64,000 nt of DNA. It comes from Fimbriimonas sp. (GTDB taxonomy: Bacteria; Armatimonadota; Fimbriimonadia; Fimbriimonadales; Fimbriimonadaceae). The DNA is taken from NCBI GenBank assembly GCA_031292555.1, contig JARLGV010000075.1, positions 1 to 64,000 on the forward strand, in the 5' to 3' direction. The position numbers and the translations under genes are program-made. The notes beneath the pieces were generated by a model. It saw nothing but the letters and a program-made list of their open reading frames with translations. It was not told the origin of the DNA and did no database searches. Positions 35,719-45,179 of this stretch are shown here, in pieces (the first letter of the stretch is position 1; each line of letters begins with the position of its first letter).

Positions 35719-36189
35719 CTACGCTCCCTCCCGGTTGGCGCACCATTCGAAGAGCGTCGCCCACTCGCTCCGCTGCTGGGCCAAAAGCTCCGGCGGATTC
35801 TCGCGATTGGCAGCTTCCACTCGATCGACGAACTCCGAGGGATCGGAGCCGGCGGCGAGTTTGAGCGAACCGGCTTGCCGGAACCAGTATTTGCTGTTCC
35901 AGAAATCACCTTCACGCCGATGCATGATTCCATGCCAGCAAGCGCCGATCGGACCGGGAACGCCTTGGCTGATCATGTGGGACCGGTCCAACTCGTCAAC
36001 GTAGAGCCAAAGCGCGGCTTCAAGCGCCGGATTCCGACGGATCTGAGGGTCTGAGACAATCCTCTCGACCTGCGCGATTGCTTCTTCGGCCGCCCGTTTA
36101 GTCGGCACAAGTTCGGGCATCGCGTGCTCCAACGGCAGCGTCTCGAAGAGCGGCTTCATCAGGTCGGCAAGCGGCTCCGGAAGGTTCAT
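35719..36189 (-). CDS. Conserved protein of unknown function in the SUF operon
   Basis: 156 residues, soluble, starting 3 nt after sufD and ending 7 nt before sufS. A distinctive block reads ALWLYVDELDRSHMISQ, then ACWHGIMHRREGDFWNSKYWFRQAG. To my recollection this 'WH..mHR.EGD..N.kYW' motif occurs in proteins of several phyla without known function. The many Trp/His residues could make a ligand or metal site. Strict operon packing implies a role with the SUF machinery, but this is inference. Confidence 0.75.
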   Translation of the reverse strand: MNLPEPLADLMKPLFETLPLEHAMPELVPTKRAAEEAIAQVERIVSDPQIRRNPALEAALWLYVDELDRSHMISQGVPGPIGACWHGIMHRREGDFWNSKYWFRQAGSLKLAAGSDPSEFVDRVEAANRENPPELLAQQRSEWATLFEWCANREGA

Positions 36190-36192
36190 CCT

Positions 36193-37554
36193 TTATTCAC
36201 CGTCCTGGTCGGGCAATTTCTGAGACTCCTTAAGCTTCTCGAACAGCGCCTTTTCCAGAATGTCCCGCACGGTTGGAATCGTGATCTTCTCCAAGACTTC
36301 GGCAGCAAAGGCGTACACAAGCAATCCCTGCGCCTCCGGCTTTGGGATGCCTCGAGATTGGAGGTAGAACAGCGACTCCTCTCGAAGCTGGCCGATTGTG
36401 GCGCCATGGGTGCATTTCACGTCGTCGGCGAAGATCTCTAGCTGCGGCTTCGTATTGATCGTCGCCGTCGGCGAAAGCAGGATCGCCTTGTTGGTCTGCT
36501 TCGCGTCCGTCTTCTGAGCATCCTCGTAGACGAAGATCTTGCCGTTGAACACTCCGAGTGCGTGGTCGCCGAGAATCGTCTTGTAGACTTCGAACGAGTT
36601 GCAGTTCGGCTTGGCATGGTCGATGCGTGTGTGGTTGTCGATCGCTTGATGGCCGAAACCGACCGACGCGCCGTTCAGCCAGGTCTCGGTGTGCTCGCCG
36701 TCAAGCCATACGTTCACGTCGTTTCGGGCGATTCGGGCGCCGAACGTAACGTTGTTCGACGTGTAGATCGAATCCGCGCCCTGGTGGACGGCATTGACGC
36801 CGATGTGGACGCTCTCGATCTGCTCATCCTGGAATCGCGTGTGCTCCAAAATGGCGGACTCGCCGAGGAACACTTCGGTTACGGCGTTGGTGAAATAAAC
36901 GCCTTCGATCCCAAGGTAGGTCTCCAGAACCTTGGCGTCGCTGTTCTCCTCCAACACGATGAGCGTTCGAGGGAAACTAACCAAGGGGCCGTGGTCGGCG
37001 GACGTAAGGTAGAGGATGTGGACCGGCAGTTCGAGCGAAACGCCCTTTGGCAGATAGACGAACGCACCATCGGTCAGGTACGCGGTGTTGAGATACACGA
37101 ACCGCTCGTCATTCGTGGTGCCCAACTTTCCCTTCAACGTTGCGATCTCACCGAGATGCCGCACGATCGATCCCTCGTGAGCGGCCAAGCCGTCTCTGAT
37201 GCTGCCGATGAAAACGCCTTTGGGCAGGAGGTGAGCGCTACTCAATTCAGGCGCATATTCGCCGTTGACGAAAGTGACGGTGATCGCGTCGACTTGGCCG
37301 ACCGCGGTCTGCTCAACCTGATACCGGTCGATCGTGGCGCCGTAGGCAGGGGCGAAACGTCCGTCTTCGAGTGCCTTGAGAGACAAGTACTTGAATTCCT
37401 CGTCCTTCGTCGTGGGCAAGCCAAATTCGCTGAAGCTCCGGAACGCCTGCTCCCGTAGGACCTGAAAGCTATCTGGCCCGTAAGTTGACAGGAGACCCTT
37501 CATTAGGCTGAAGTTCTCGATGAGGCTATGAGGAGTCGATTTCAGGTCGATCAT
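36193..37554 (-). CDS. sufD: Fe-S cluster assembly protein SufD
   Basis: 453 residues with the right-handed beta-helix core of SufB/SufD: AILEHTRFQDEQIESVHIG, HQAIDNHTRIDHAKPNCNSFEVYKTILGD, GVFNGKIFVYEDAQKTDAKQTNKAILLS and KCTHGATIGQLREESLFYLQSRGI. The short N-terminus (LREQAFRSFSEFGLPTTKDEEFKYLSL) is SufD-type rather than SufB-type. It normally forms SufBC2D; no sufB is present here. It follows sufC by 21 nt. Confidence 0.92.
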   Translation of the reverse strand: MIDLKSTPHSLIENFSLMKGLLSTYGPDSFQVLREQAFRSFSEFGLPTTKDEEFKYLSLKALEDGRFAPAYGATIDRYQVEQTAVGQVDAITVTFVNGEYAPELSSAHLLPKGVFIGSIRDGLAAHEGSIVRHLGEIATLKGKLGTTNDERFVYLNTAYLTDGAFVYLPKGVSLELPVHILYLTSADHGPLVSFPRTLIVLEENSDAKVLETYLGIEGVYFTNAVTEVFLGESAILEHTRFQDEQIESVHIGVNAVHQGADSIYTSNNVTFGARIARNDVNVWLDGEHTETWLNGASVGFGHQAIDNHTRIDHAKPNCNSFEVYKTILGDHALGVFNGKIFVYEDAQKTDAKQTNKAILLSPTATINTKPQLEIFADDVKCTHGATIGQLREESLFYLQSRGIPKPEAQGLLVYAFAAEVLEKITIPTVRDILEKALFEKLKESQKLPDQDGE

Positions 37555-37575
37555 GTCGGTAGTTCCTCGGCCGGC

Positions 37576-38334
37576 TTACGCCTTCGAGGCCAACTCCTCT
37601 TCGACGAAACCGTATCCCTTTTCCTCGAGTTCGAAAGCTAACTCCTTGCCTCCGCTCTTGACGATGCGCCCATCCATCAGGATATGCACATAGTCCGGCA
37701 CGATGTAGTTCAGGAGCCGCTGGTAGTGAGTGACCACGACGATCGCCCTATCCGGACTCCGAAGAGCGTTGACTCCGTTTGCGACGACCTTGAGTGCGTC
37801 AATATCGAGACCGGAATCCGTCTCGTCGAGTACGGCGAGAGACGGTTCGAGGACTGCCATCTGGAAGATCTCATTCCGCTTCTTCTCACCACCCGAGAAC
37901 CCTTCGTTCACCGATCGGGATAGCAGAGAGTTCTCCATGTCCATGAGTAGAACCTTGCTCTTGATGTGCTTCATAAAGTCGCTCATCGAGAGTTCGTGCT
38001 CCCCTCGGCTTCGGCGAATGTTGTTGAGCGCAGCGCGCAAAAAATACGTGTTGGTCACGCCGGGAATCTCGACCGGGTACTGGAAGGCGAGAAATACTCC
38101 GGCGGCGGCGCGCTCGGCGGGCTCCATCTCCAGCAGATCCAGTCCGTTCAGTTCAACTGAGCCGGAAGTCACCTCGTAGCCGCTCTTGCCCGCAATGACC
38201 GATGCCAAAGTCGACTTTCCCGACCCATTCGGGCCCATGATCGCATGGGTTTCTCCTGCTTTGACCGAGAGGTCGATCCCCCGGAGGATCTCTTTGTCCT
38301 CCACTCTGGCGTGCAAATTCTTAATCTCTAGCAT
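37576..38334 (-). CDS. sufC: Fe-S cluster assembly ATPase SufC
   Basis: 252 residues; ABC-type ATPase with Walker A GPNGSGKS, the SufC motif [15 protein letters not shown] and Walker [13 protein letters not shown]. SufC drives SufBCD conformational changes. It is the first gene of the operon; 145 nt of intergenic sequence lie upstream, where no sufB was found and no clear TANNNT box abuts the start. Confidence 0.96.
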   Translation of the reverse strand: MLEIKNLHARVEDKEILRGIDLSVKAGETHAIMGPNGSGKSTLASVIAGKSGYEVTSGSVELNGLDLLEMEPAERAAAGVFLAFQYPVEIPGVTNTYFLRAALNNIRRSRGEHELSMSDFMKHIKSKVLLMDMENSLLSRSVNEGFSGGEKKRNEIFQMAVLEPSLAVLDETDSGLDIDALKVVANGVNALRSPDRAIVVVTHYQRLLNYIVPDYVHILMDGRIVKSGGKELAFELEEKGYGFVEEELASKA

Positions 38335-38479
38335 AACAATTGGGTGGCACGAACCTTGCCGGCATGAACGGGGACATCATTGACATGCCCTTAGCTGGGT
38401 TCTACGCAGATTGTATCTTCAAAGTTGACCAGAAAGTCAAGATTCATTTATTGCCTGGTCGATTGCGTGCCAGCCCTGA

Positions 38480-39037
38480 TCAGTTGCTCCGACCTAACGG
38501 CCATTCGGTCTTTGCCAGGTCAACTCCTCCGAAGCCCAAGATGAGGTGTCCCTGTTCGCATCGAGCGCTGAACGGTTCGCTACCTGGATTCCGTTCTTCC
38601 TCGCCGCGCCGGAACCGATTCGGTTCGGCCATGAGGTCGACGCCTTGCAGATTGGCCGAGGCCAGTCGGCAGCCCTTGTCATCGTCTATATAGCAAAGGA
38701 GAATGAGAGCGCTTCTTCCGCTAAACACATCAAAACCAATCAGGCGATATCGGTTGTCGCCGTATTCAAAGTCAGTTACGAAACTTGGAACAAAGTCGGT
38801 GTCCCACCGAGATCGTTGTCCCTTGGCCCATGCCATCAGGCTATGCACCGATCCGAACCGGGTGGGGATTTTGGTTTGCAGGGGTCCGAACTGGATCACC
38901 GTTGGCAGGTGAGGCATTATGAGCGGCTGGCCGGCGTATGAGCTTCCCTGGCCAATGAGAGTCCCTATATGAGGTTCTTTGGGCGCATATGACGCCATGA
39001 GCCCAGGAAGTAACAACACCAGATGCAAGAGATTCAT
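38480..39037 (-). CDS. Hypothetical exported protein
   Basis: 185 residues. The N-terminus MNLLHLVLLLPGLMASYA looks like a short signal peptide. The remainder (ITLIGQGSSYAGQPL-like start, SFVTDFEYGDNRYRLIGFDV, ALILLCYIDDDKG) suggests a small globular beta domain. No family recognised. AGGAA directly precedes the ATG. Lies between sufC and a DinB gene, on the same strand but apparently separate. Confidence 0.5.
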   Translation of the reverse strand: MNLLHLVLLLPGLMASYAPKEPHIGTLIGQGSSYAGQPLIMPHLPTVIQFGPLQTKIPTRFGSVHSLMAWAKGQRSRWDTDFVPSFVTDFEYGDNRYRLIGFDVFSGRSALILLCYIDDDKGCRLASANLQGVDLMAEPNRFRRGEEERNPGSEPFSARCEQGHLILGFGGVDLAKTEWPLGRSN

Positions 39038-39060
39038 TTCCTATAGTTGGACGCCCGACG

Positions 39061-39504
39061 CTACCTGTCGATACCCAGTAATCGACGGATCAACATGATC
39101 TGACCCAGATGATAGGAGCAATGGAGAGCGGCCCTCAAGAGCAGGACCTCGACGGTATCGCCAAATTGGGTTGGGCGCTCGAAGATCCCAGTCTGCTCAG
39201 CCAGCCCTTGTGCCTTGGCGAAATCCTCTAGGAATTCGGTGCGAAGGCCGAGCCACCGATTCTCCGCAATCGCCGGGAAATCGGAACCGTCGTTCTCCCA
39301 TGGCGGCGTTTGCACGCCTGCGATCTGCTTGAGCCAACGGTCCTGCCAGAACCAGACATGAAAAACCTGAGTCGCGACTGAATACGGGCACCCGGCGGGA
39401 ACCGCCACCGCCTGCTCAGCAGAGAGGTCGTTGAGCAAGTCTGCCGGTCCGTCGAAATCGCGTCCCTCCGCGATCTCCTTGAACGCCTCCTGAACAGTGA
39501 TCAT
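39061..39504 (-). CDS. DinB/YfiT-like superfamily protein
   Basis: 147 residues forming the four-helix DinB fold: MITVQEAFKEIAEGRDF, VFHVWFWQDRWLKQIAG with the first ligand His, and the terminal LHCSYHLGQIMLIRRLLGIDR with the last ligand His. Many members bind a divalent metal and act as thiol-dependent transferases or hydrolases. Specific role unknown. Divergent to the fucose isomerase gene. Confidence 0.85.
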   Translation of the reverse strand: MITVQEAFKEIAEGRDFDGPADLLNDLSAEQAVAVPAGCPYSVATQVFHVWFWQDRWLKQIAGVQTPPWENDGSDFPAIAENRWLGLRTEFLEDFAKAQGLAEQTGIFERPTQFGDTVEVLLLRAALHCSYHLGQIMLIRRLLGIDR

Positions 39505-39602
39505 GATTTAGCCCGAATTGTAGCGGATCGCCCGCCACAAGAGACGACGATTTGGCCCGCGAAATCCTCCATTCCTGGCCTCCCGTTAGTGTGCTTGCCG
39601 GG

Positions 39603-39608
39603 TAAGGT
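39603..39608 (+). promoter_or_regulatory. Putative -10 box of leaderless fucI
   Basis: TAAGGT with 6 nt to the GTG at 39615; no Shine-Dalgarno sequence. Supports the GTG start. Confidence 0.5.
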
Positions 39609-39614
39609 TCAGAC

Positions 39615-41414
39615 GTGGAACCTCTTCGCACGAATGAACCTGTGAATCGACTTCGCGGCAGCCTTCCCAAGGTCGGAATCCGACCCACTATCGACGGCAG
39701 ATACGGGGGTGTCCGGGAGTCCTTGGAGGACTTTACGATGAGCATGGCGCGCGCCACCGCCGAACTCATCACCAAGACGCTGAAGCATCCGTGCGGTCTG
39801 CCCGTTGAGTGCGTCATCGCCGACTCATGCATCGGAGGGTTTGCTGAGGCCGCCGACTGCGCCGAGAAATTCGCCCGCGCCGGCGTCGGTGTCTCGCTCA
39901 CCGTCACTCCGTGCTGGTGCTACGGCAGCGAAACGATGGACATGGATCCGCTGATCCCGAAGGCGATCTGGGGATTCAACGGAACCGACCGGCCGGGCGC
40001 GGTATACCTGGCGGCCACTCTTGCCGGTCACTCCCAAAAAGGCCTTCCCTGCTTCGGAATCTACGGCCGAGATGTCCAGGATCTAGGCGACACGACCATC
40101 CCGAAGGACGTTCGAGACAAGATCATCCGCTTCGTCAGGTCGGGCTTGGCGGTTGCGTCGATGCGAGGAAATGCCTACCTCGCGATGGGCGGTGTGAGCA
40201 TGGGGATCGCCGGTTCCATCGTGGACCAAGATTTCTTCCAGAGCTATCTCGGTATGCGCGTCGAATCGATCGACATGAGCGAGTTCGCGGGACGGATGCG
40301 AAGAGGCATCTACGACCACGAGGAGTATGCCCGCGCCCTCGCTTGGGTGAAGGCGAACTGCAAGGAAGGCAAGGACTATAACGCGACCCCGAGGACGCGC
40401 GATCAGAAGGACGAGGACTGGGAGACGTGCGTCAAGATGGTGCTGATCGGGCGGGACCTGATGATCGGCAATCCAAAGCTCGCCGAGATGGGCTACCACG
40501 AGCAGGCGCGCGGACGAAATGCGATCGCTGCCGGCTTCCAAGGGCAGCGCCAGTGGACCGATCACTTCCCGAACGGCGACTTCCTGGAAGCGATGCTCTG
40601 CAGCAGTTTCGACTGGAACGGCATCCGCCAGCCGTTCGTGGTTGCGACGGAGAATGACGCGATGAACGGCGTCTCAATGCTGTTCGGCCACCTATTGACC
40701 GGAACCGCGCAGCTATTCAGCGACGTTCGAACCTACTGGTCGCCCGACGCGGTGAAGCGAGTCTCGGGAAGGGCACTTACGGGTCACGGGGAAAGCGGCT
40801 TCCTGCACTTGATCAACTCCGGACCATCGGCCCTCGACTGGACCGGCGAACAGACGCTAAACGGTGCGCCTGCGTGCAAGCCGTTCTGGGAGATCTCCGC
40901 CGACGAGGCGAAGGAGTGCATGGACAGGACGCTCTGGTGTGCCAGCGATCTGGGTTACTTCCCGGCGGGCGGATGGTCTTCGGACTTCACGACCCGAGGC
41001 GGCATGCCCTGCACGATGTTCCGCGTCAACCTCGTCAAGGGGCTGGGGCCCGTCATGCAGATTGCGGAAGGAACGACGATCGAGTTGCCGCCAGACGTTC
41101 ATGACGTGCTGGATCAGCGCACAAGCCCGGCGTGGCCGACCACCTGGTTTGTTCCTCGCACTACAGGAAGCGGCCCGTTCCGCGACGTCTACACTGTCAT
41201 GGCGCATTGGGGCGCCAACCATGGCGCGATCAGTTACGGGCATATCGGCGCCGACCTAATCACCCTCGCATCCATGCTGCGCATTCCGGTGGATATGCAC
41301 AACGTTACCGAGGAACACGTCTATCGGCCGAGCAGTTGGCATCGATTCGGTGGGCTCGAGCCGCAGGCTGCCGACTATCGAGCTTGCTCCGCATACGGCC
41401 CGCTATACGGTTAG
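39615..41414 (+). CDS. fucI: L-fucose isomerase
   Basis: 599 residues, close to the 591 of the E. coli enzyme. The N-terminal block [18 protein letters not shown] is the FucI/AraA-like signature, followed by [17 protein letters not shown] and [16 protein letters not shown]; further blocks are [18 protein letters not shown] and [17 protein letters not shown]. It converts L-fucose to L-fuculose with manganese. No fuculokinase or transporter is adjacent; a class II aldolase gene lies 7 kb away and may be functionally linked. Downstream is a strong hairpin terminator. Confidence 0.93.
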   Translation: MEPLRTNEPVNRLRGSLPKVGIRPTIDGRYGGVRESLEDFTMSMARATAELITKTLKHPCGLPVECVIADSCIGGFAEAADCAEKFARAGVGVSLTVTPCWCYGSETMDMDPLIPKAIWGFNGTDRPGAVYLAATLAGHSQKGLPCFGIYGRDVQDLGDTTIPKDVRDKIIRFVRSGLAVASMRGNAYLAMGGVSMGIAGSIVDQDFFQSYLGMRVESIDMSEFAGRMRRGIYDHEEYARALAWVKANCKEGKDYNATPRTRDQKDEDWETCVKMVLIGRDLMIGNPKLAEMGYHEQARGRNAIAAGFQGQRQWTDHFPNGDFLEAMLCSSFDWNGIRQPFVVATENDAMNGVSMLFGHLLTGTAQLFSDVRTYWSPDAVKRVSGRALTGHGESGFLHLINSGPSALDWTGEQTLNGAPACKPFWEISADEAKECMDRTLWCASDLGYFPAGGWSSDFTTRGGMPCTMFRVNLVKGLGPVMQIAEGTTIELPPDVHDVLDQRTSPAWPTTWFVPRTTGSGPFRDVYTVMAHWGANHGAISYGHIGADLITLASMLRIPVDMHNVTEEHVYRPSSWHRFGGLEPQAADYRACSAYGPLYG

Positions 41415-41426
41415 TTCATCGTGTTT

Positions 41427-41462
41427 CCGCCCCGCCTAACTGAAATTCGGCGGGGCGGTTCT
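41427..41462 (+). terminator. Hairpin terminator after fucI
   Basis: A 10-bp GC-only stem, CCGCCCCGCC (41427-41436) with GGCGGGGCGG (41449-41458), a 12-nt loop and a short T-rich tail. It lies 12 nt after the fucI stop. Confidence 0.75.
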
Positions 41463-41478
41463 GTCCGTCTCCTTGCGC

Positions 41479-41484
41479 CATAAT
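41479..41484 (+). promoter_or_regulatory. Putative -10 box of a leaderless small gene
   Basis: CATAAT with 7 nt to the ATG at 41492. Confidence 0.5.
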
Positions 41485-41491
41485 TCAACCC

Positions 41492-41722
41492 ATGAAGCAG
41501 ATCCGCGAAAACATCTTCCAGGTCACGTACACCGAACTCGGAAAACCACCCACCAAGGGCATGGCGAAGATTCCGGATCTGGGATTGGTGCACTTGGACG
41601 AAGCGGACATGCGCTACGTAGAGACTAGCCAAGGCGAAGGATACGAGCCGACGTTCTTCGTTAGCCGTTCGGCGCCCTTGGGTGGGCAGTTCGTCGTCGT
41701 CGGTCGTCAGGAAAAAGCCTGA
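41492..41722 (+). CDS. Small hypothetical protein
   Basis: 76 residues, soluble (MKQIRENIFQVTYTELGKPPTKGMAKIPDLGLVHLDEADMRY...). No family recognised; the beta-rich pattern might be a small sheet domain. The TANNNT-like box 7 nt upstream supports real expression. It is followed after 33 nt by the cyclic-nucleotide-binding protein. Confidence 0.6.
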   Translation: MKQIRENIFQVTYTELGKPPTKGMAKIPDLGLVHLDEADMRYVETSQGEGYEPTFFVSRSAPLGGQFVVVGRQEKA

Positions 41723-41755
41723 GCCCCCGTCCCAGATCGACTCTCACGAATAGAC

Positions 41756-42235
41756 ATGCTCTCTCCCCAAGACCAAGCCACGTTCACTCACTCGTTTCTC
41801 GTATGCGGCCTTAAGCCGAGCGATGTGGAAGCCCTTCTCGCCCTGGGACAGGAAGGACTTTACAGGGGCGGAGAGGACCTGTTTCATCACAATGGAGCCG
41901 ACGGCGACCTGTTCGTGATCTTGGACGGCAGGGTCAACATTCTGACCGACGAGGGTGACAAGATTACGGAGGCAGGTCCCGGCAGCGTCGTCGGCGAGAT
42001 CTCGTTTCTCGATGCCGGACCCCGTGACGCCAGCGCGGTGGCCATCGCCCATGTCACGGCGTTGAGGTTTCCGGCGGCGGAATTACGAAAACGAATGTGC
42101 GGCGATAAAGAACTCGGATTCCGCATTCTTGCGAATCTCTCGCGGATCTTGTGCGCCCGTATGCGCGAGGCAGAGCAGCATTTGGAGCCGCTCATGGCCC
42201 GGTCTCACGAGATCTGGGATACGGCCGACCTATAG
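41756..42235 (+). CDS. Cyclic nucleotide-binding domain protein without DNA-binding domain
   Basis: 159 residues comprising one CNB beta-barrel: VCGLKPSDVEALLALG, DLFVILDGRVNILTDEGD, and the phosphate-binding cassette VVGEISFLDAGPRDASAVA (compare GE.all...R.A). After the C-helix the chain ends in LEPLMARSHEIWDTADL, with no Crp-type HTH. It is probably a cAMP- or cGMP-responsive adaptor. It overlaps the GH1 stop by 6 nt on the opposite strand. Confidence 0.85.
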   Translation: MLSPQDQATFTHSFLVCGLKPSDVEALLALGQEGLYRGGEDLFHHNGADGDLFVILDGRVNILTDEGDKITEAGPGSVVGEISFLDAGPRDASAVAIAHVTALRFPAAELRKRMCGDKELGFRILANLSRILCARMREAEQHLEPLMARSHEIWDTADL

Positions 42236-43600
42236 CGCTTCTGGATGTAGGATCGCTCCATTCGAAGCGATGAGATCGCGATACCAATAGGCACTGTCCT
42301 TGGGTGTGCGCTTTTGCGTCTGGTAGTCCACATGGACAAGGCCGAAGCGGAAGCGATATCCCTCCTGCCACTCGAAGTTGTCCATTAACGACCACTGGAA
42401 GTACCCGTCGATCTCCACTCCTTCGTTGATCGCCTGTTCCAGCGCCAGCAAATAGCGCGACAGGTAGTCGATCCGTTGAGGATCGTGGACTTTCCCGTCG
42501 AGGGCCACCCAGTCGGAGATGCCGATGCCATTTTCGGTAATCACCACCGGCTTGCCGTATCGCTCGTGGAAGAACTTGGGACCCCAATAGAGAGCCTCGG
42601 GAGTGACCGGCCAGTGGTAGACGGTTCGTCCGGTGCCTTGGGGATACTCGGCCGGAATTGGATCGCCGGTGACCGGGTGAGCGCAAACCATGTCTCCCAT
42701 GTAGATGTTCGCACCAAAGAAGTCGAGCGGTTGGGCAATTGTCTCCATGTCCCCTTGCCGAGGCTCCGGCACATCGGAACCGAAAACTCTCAGCTCGTGC
42801 TGCGGGTACCCGCCGAAGAAGACAGGGTCGTTCCACCACGAGTGGCTCCAAATTGTCTTCTCTTGAGCATTGAACGTCGCCTCGCGGGCTGCGTCGATGT
42901 CTGCGGGGTGATTGGTTTGAGGGATGCACGGATTGCCTACCGGCGCCCAACCCACCCGGGCCGGCTTGGCGCTTCGCGCCCGAATCACTTGGACCGCCTT
43001 ACCATGGGCGAGCAACGCATGGTGTCCGGCGAGGAGGATTTGCTTGAAACTGTGGCGATCGCCCGGCGCCTGAATGCCCGCCTGCATGCCCAATCCGATG
43101 AAGCACTGCGGCTCGTTCAGCGTCATCCAACTGGCCACGCGGTCGGACAGTTTGTCCACGATCACTTGGGTGTAATCGGCGAAAACGTCGGCGATGTCGC
43201 GATTCAGCCACCCGCCCTTGAGATAGAGCTCAACCGGCATATCCCAATGGAACAAGGTCACATGCGGCTGCACACCTTTGGCTAGAAGCTCGTCCAACAG
43301 CCGGTCGTAGAACGCGAGCCCCTCCGAATTGATGGCGCCAACTCCGTCTGGCATGACACGCGGCCACGACACCGACAGCCGATAGTTGGGGATGCCGAGG
43401 TCGGACATTAGGGCGACATCGCTTACATAGCGGTTGTAATGGTCGCAGGCGACGTCTCCATTCGATTGGTCGCGAATCGCACCCGGCCGTTCGCAGAACA
43501 TATCCCAAACGCTTCGCCCTCCGCCGACTTTATAGGGAGATCCTTCGATCTGGTACGAGGCGGTGGCAACACCCCAGAGAAACTCTTGCGGGAAAGGCAT
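42230..43600 (-). CDS. Glycoside hydrolase family 1 beta-glucosidase
   Basis: 456 residues, usual length for bacterial GH1. FLWGVATASYQIEG at the N-terminus, acid/base Glu163 in TLNEP, nucleophile Glu356 in VVITENGIG, and the substrate-binding W/E segments QWSLMDNFEWQEGYRFRFGLV. Retaining hydrolysis of beta-glucosides or beta-galactosides from imported oligosaccharides; no signal peptide. TACTTT at 7 nt before the ATG. Confidence 0.95.
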   Translation of the reverse strand: MPFPQEFLWGVATASYQIEGSPYKVGGGRSVWDMFCERPGAIRDQSNGDVACDHYNRYVSDVALMSDLGIPNYRLSVSWPRVMPDGVGAINSEGLAFYDRLLDELLAKGVQPHVTLFHWDMPVELYLKGGWLNRDIADVFADYTQVIVDKLSDRVASWMTLNEPQCFIGLGMQAGIQAPGDRHSFKQILLAGHHALLAHGKAVQVIRARSAKPARVGWAPVGNPCIPQTNHPADIDAAREATFNAQEKTIWSHSWWNDPVFFGGYPQHELRVFGSDVPEPRQGDMETIAQPLDFFGANIYMGDMVCAHPVTGDPIPAEYPQGTGRTVYHWPVTPEALYWGPKFFHERYGKPVVITENGIGISDWVALDGKVHDPQRIDYLSRYLLALEQAINEGVEIDGYFQWSLMDNFEWQEGYRFRFGLVHVDYQTQKRTPKDSAYWYRDLIASNGAILHPEAL

Positions 43601-43607
43601 TTAGCTG

Positions 43608-43613
43608 AAAGTA
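43608..43613 (-). promoter_or_regulatory. Putative -10 box of the leaderless GH1 gene
   Basis: TACTTT on the minus strand with 7 nt to the ATG at 43600. Confidence 0.55.
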
Positions 43614-44196
43614 TGGCAGCCCAGGAAGCGATTGCAATCCTCGACAAGGTCGATGTCCTTCCTTCTACGCCACCTGATGTCGCATTGCCGCCTTGACGCC
43701 ATTCTGCCACGACACTGCAGCGCCACTCATGGCACGTCCGCATCATCGATACTCGCTTCTGCGCCTTCTCCCCTCCTCGTCCGTCTCTCTGCCGCACCGC
43801 CTGCCCCCGTTCCGCCCCCTCCACCTTCGTCCCACGCCCCCCGAGATTCCGTTCGCCCCGCCATTTCGCCTCGCTCGAAACGAAACCGATAGTGCGCCAG
43901 GCACTATCGCCTCGCGCTTCGCTCGGCCGTTCAGAAGTCGGCCATCAAGCGATTTTTCCCCTTCTCTATGCCGGACGCGAGTCCCTCGATCCTTTCACTA
44001 TGGATGCACTTCTTGAGAGCGGGTGCGACATTCTTGACCCCAGGCGCCAACTCATGGGGACCAATGTGCTCTTGCAGGGCAATGTATAGAACTTTATAGG
44101 AGAAGCCAACGTGGCCAGGTTTCTCTGTTGGCATTACGCAGAATTGGTGCGATGATATAGGAGTTGGGTCAACTGTGAATTGGCCCTATTTGTCTC
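43614..44196. other. Long intergenic region with strand bias and a hairpin
   Basis: About 580 nt without a recognised gene. Roughly 43740-43870 is strongly pyrimidine-rich on the plus strand. A perfect 9-bp hairpin (cgatagtgc / gcactatcg, 43887-43909, 5-nt loop) lies in the middle. A minus frame at 43931-44134 (MPTEKPGHVGFSYKVLYIALQ...) is unrecognised. The region probably combines a dispersed repeat with the promoter of the prepilin gene. Confidence 0.45.
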
Positions 44197-44208
44197 AAGG
44201 AGGTAACC
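44197..44208 (+). promoter_or_regulatory. Strong Shine-Dalgarno of the prepilin gene
   Basis: AAGGAGGT a few nt before the ATG at 44209. This is the clearest ribosome binding site in the window and contrasts with the many leaderless starts; it suggests high translation. Confidence 0.8.
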
Positions 44209-45177
44209 ATGCACTTCAGTCGCCGAGCCTTTACGCTTATCGAACTACTCGTCGTTATTGCTATTATCGCCATATTGGCTTCGATCCTATTCCCCGTCTT
44301 CGCCCAGGCCAAGGACGCCGCTAAGAAGACTCAATGTATCAGCAATACCAAGCAACTCGGTCTCGCCGGGATTATGTACGCCGGCGACTTCGATGACACG
44401 CTTCCTCGCCACGACAACAACGGTTCCTGTACGTATGGCGAATCTCCCTGCGATCAGCCGGACTGGGGTGATTTCCGCTACCCGTCCCATGGTGGCCAGA
44501 AGGACGTTATGTACTTCGGCGTCATCGCTCCTTACACCAAGAACGACGGTATTGGGCACTGCACCTCGATCGGTGACACCAATTGGCAGACGGTTATGGG
44601 CAATCCGGGCGGCTTTGGCATCACGCCTCCTGCCGGCGGCTACAACCCGAACGACACGTCTTACTACACCCACACGCTTAGCCAGATGGCGCTTAACGAG
44701 TACATCATCGACTGGGGTCTTCCAGTCTCGGCCGGCTGGGGCATTTGGGATTCGAACAACCGACCCGGCGCTCCGAAAGGCCGCCTGGGGATGATCGCTC
44801 GGCCCGCCAACGTCATCATGTTCATCCAGGAAAGCGCCTGGGACTGGAACCTTTCGGTCGGCGCGGGTCTCGGAAACGGCATAACGTGGCCGTCAGCATA
44901 CGACGCACAATGTGACCACTATTGGCAGGAAGGATTCACTCGCTACCCGCACGCCGGTCAGAGCGGTGCAGTCAGCGGCCCCGGACCTTACAACCAGGAA
45001 GCCTATAACCCGTATCTCAGAGGCATTGCGTGCTTCGCGTTCTGTGACGGACATGCGAAGGCCATGAAGTTCTCCCAAGCTGAGCAGTGCGTCGTGGGCC
45101 CGCAGCCGTTCGTAACGGGCGCGCCGACAACACAGCCTCTCCAGAAATGGTATCCGTACTGGACTCCGGACTTCTAA
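44209..45177 (+). CDS. Prepilin-like protein (N-methylation motif, DUF1559-like)
   Basis: 322 residues. The type IV pilin/type II pseudopilin N-terminus is intact: short basic leader [20 protein letters not shown], with cleavage before Phe and Glu at +5, then a hydrophobic helix to about residue 30. The mature part begins [27 protein letters not shown], and the C-terminal [12 protein letters not shown] equals the H-X9-DG type motif of this group. Such proteins are abundant in Armatimonadota and Planctomycetota, with unknown role at the surface. Paired with a small lipoprotein gene. Confidence 0.92.
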   Translation: MHFSRRAFTLIELLVVIAIIAILASILFPVFAQAKDAAKKTQCISNTKQLGLAGIMYAGDFDDTLPRHDNNGSCTYGESPCDQPDWGDFRYPSHGGQKDVMYFGVIAPYTKNDGIGHCTSIGDTNWQTVMGNPGGFGITPPAGGYNPNDTSYYTHTLSQMALNEYIIDWGLPVSAGWGIWDSNNRPGAPKGRLGMIARPANVIMFIQESAWDWNLSVGAGLGNGITWPSAYDAQCDHYWQEGFTRYPHAGQSGAVSGPGPYNQEAYNPYLRGIACFAFCDGHAKAMKFSQAEQCVVGPQPFVTGAPTTQPLQKWYPYWTPDF

Positions 45178-45179
45178 GC

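Noticed and set aside
35712-35933. Upstream extension of sufS
   Set aside because: It overlaps the conserved unknown gene in another frame; SufS conservation begins at the ATG at 35711.
43931-44134. Minus-strand frame of 67 residues in the intergenic region
   Set aside because: No recognisable features, no start signal; could be a remnant but cannot be supported as a gene.
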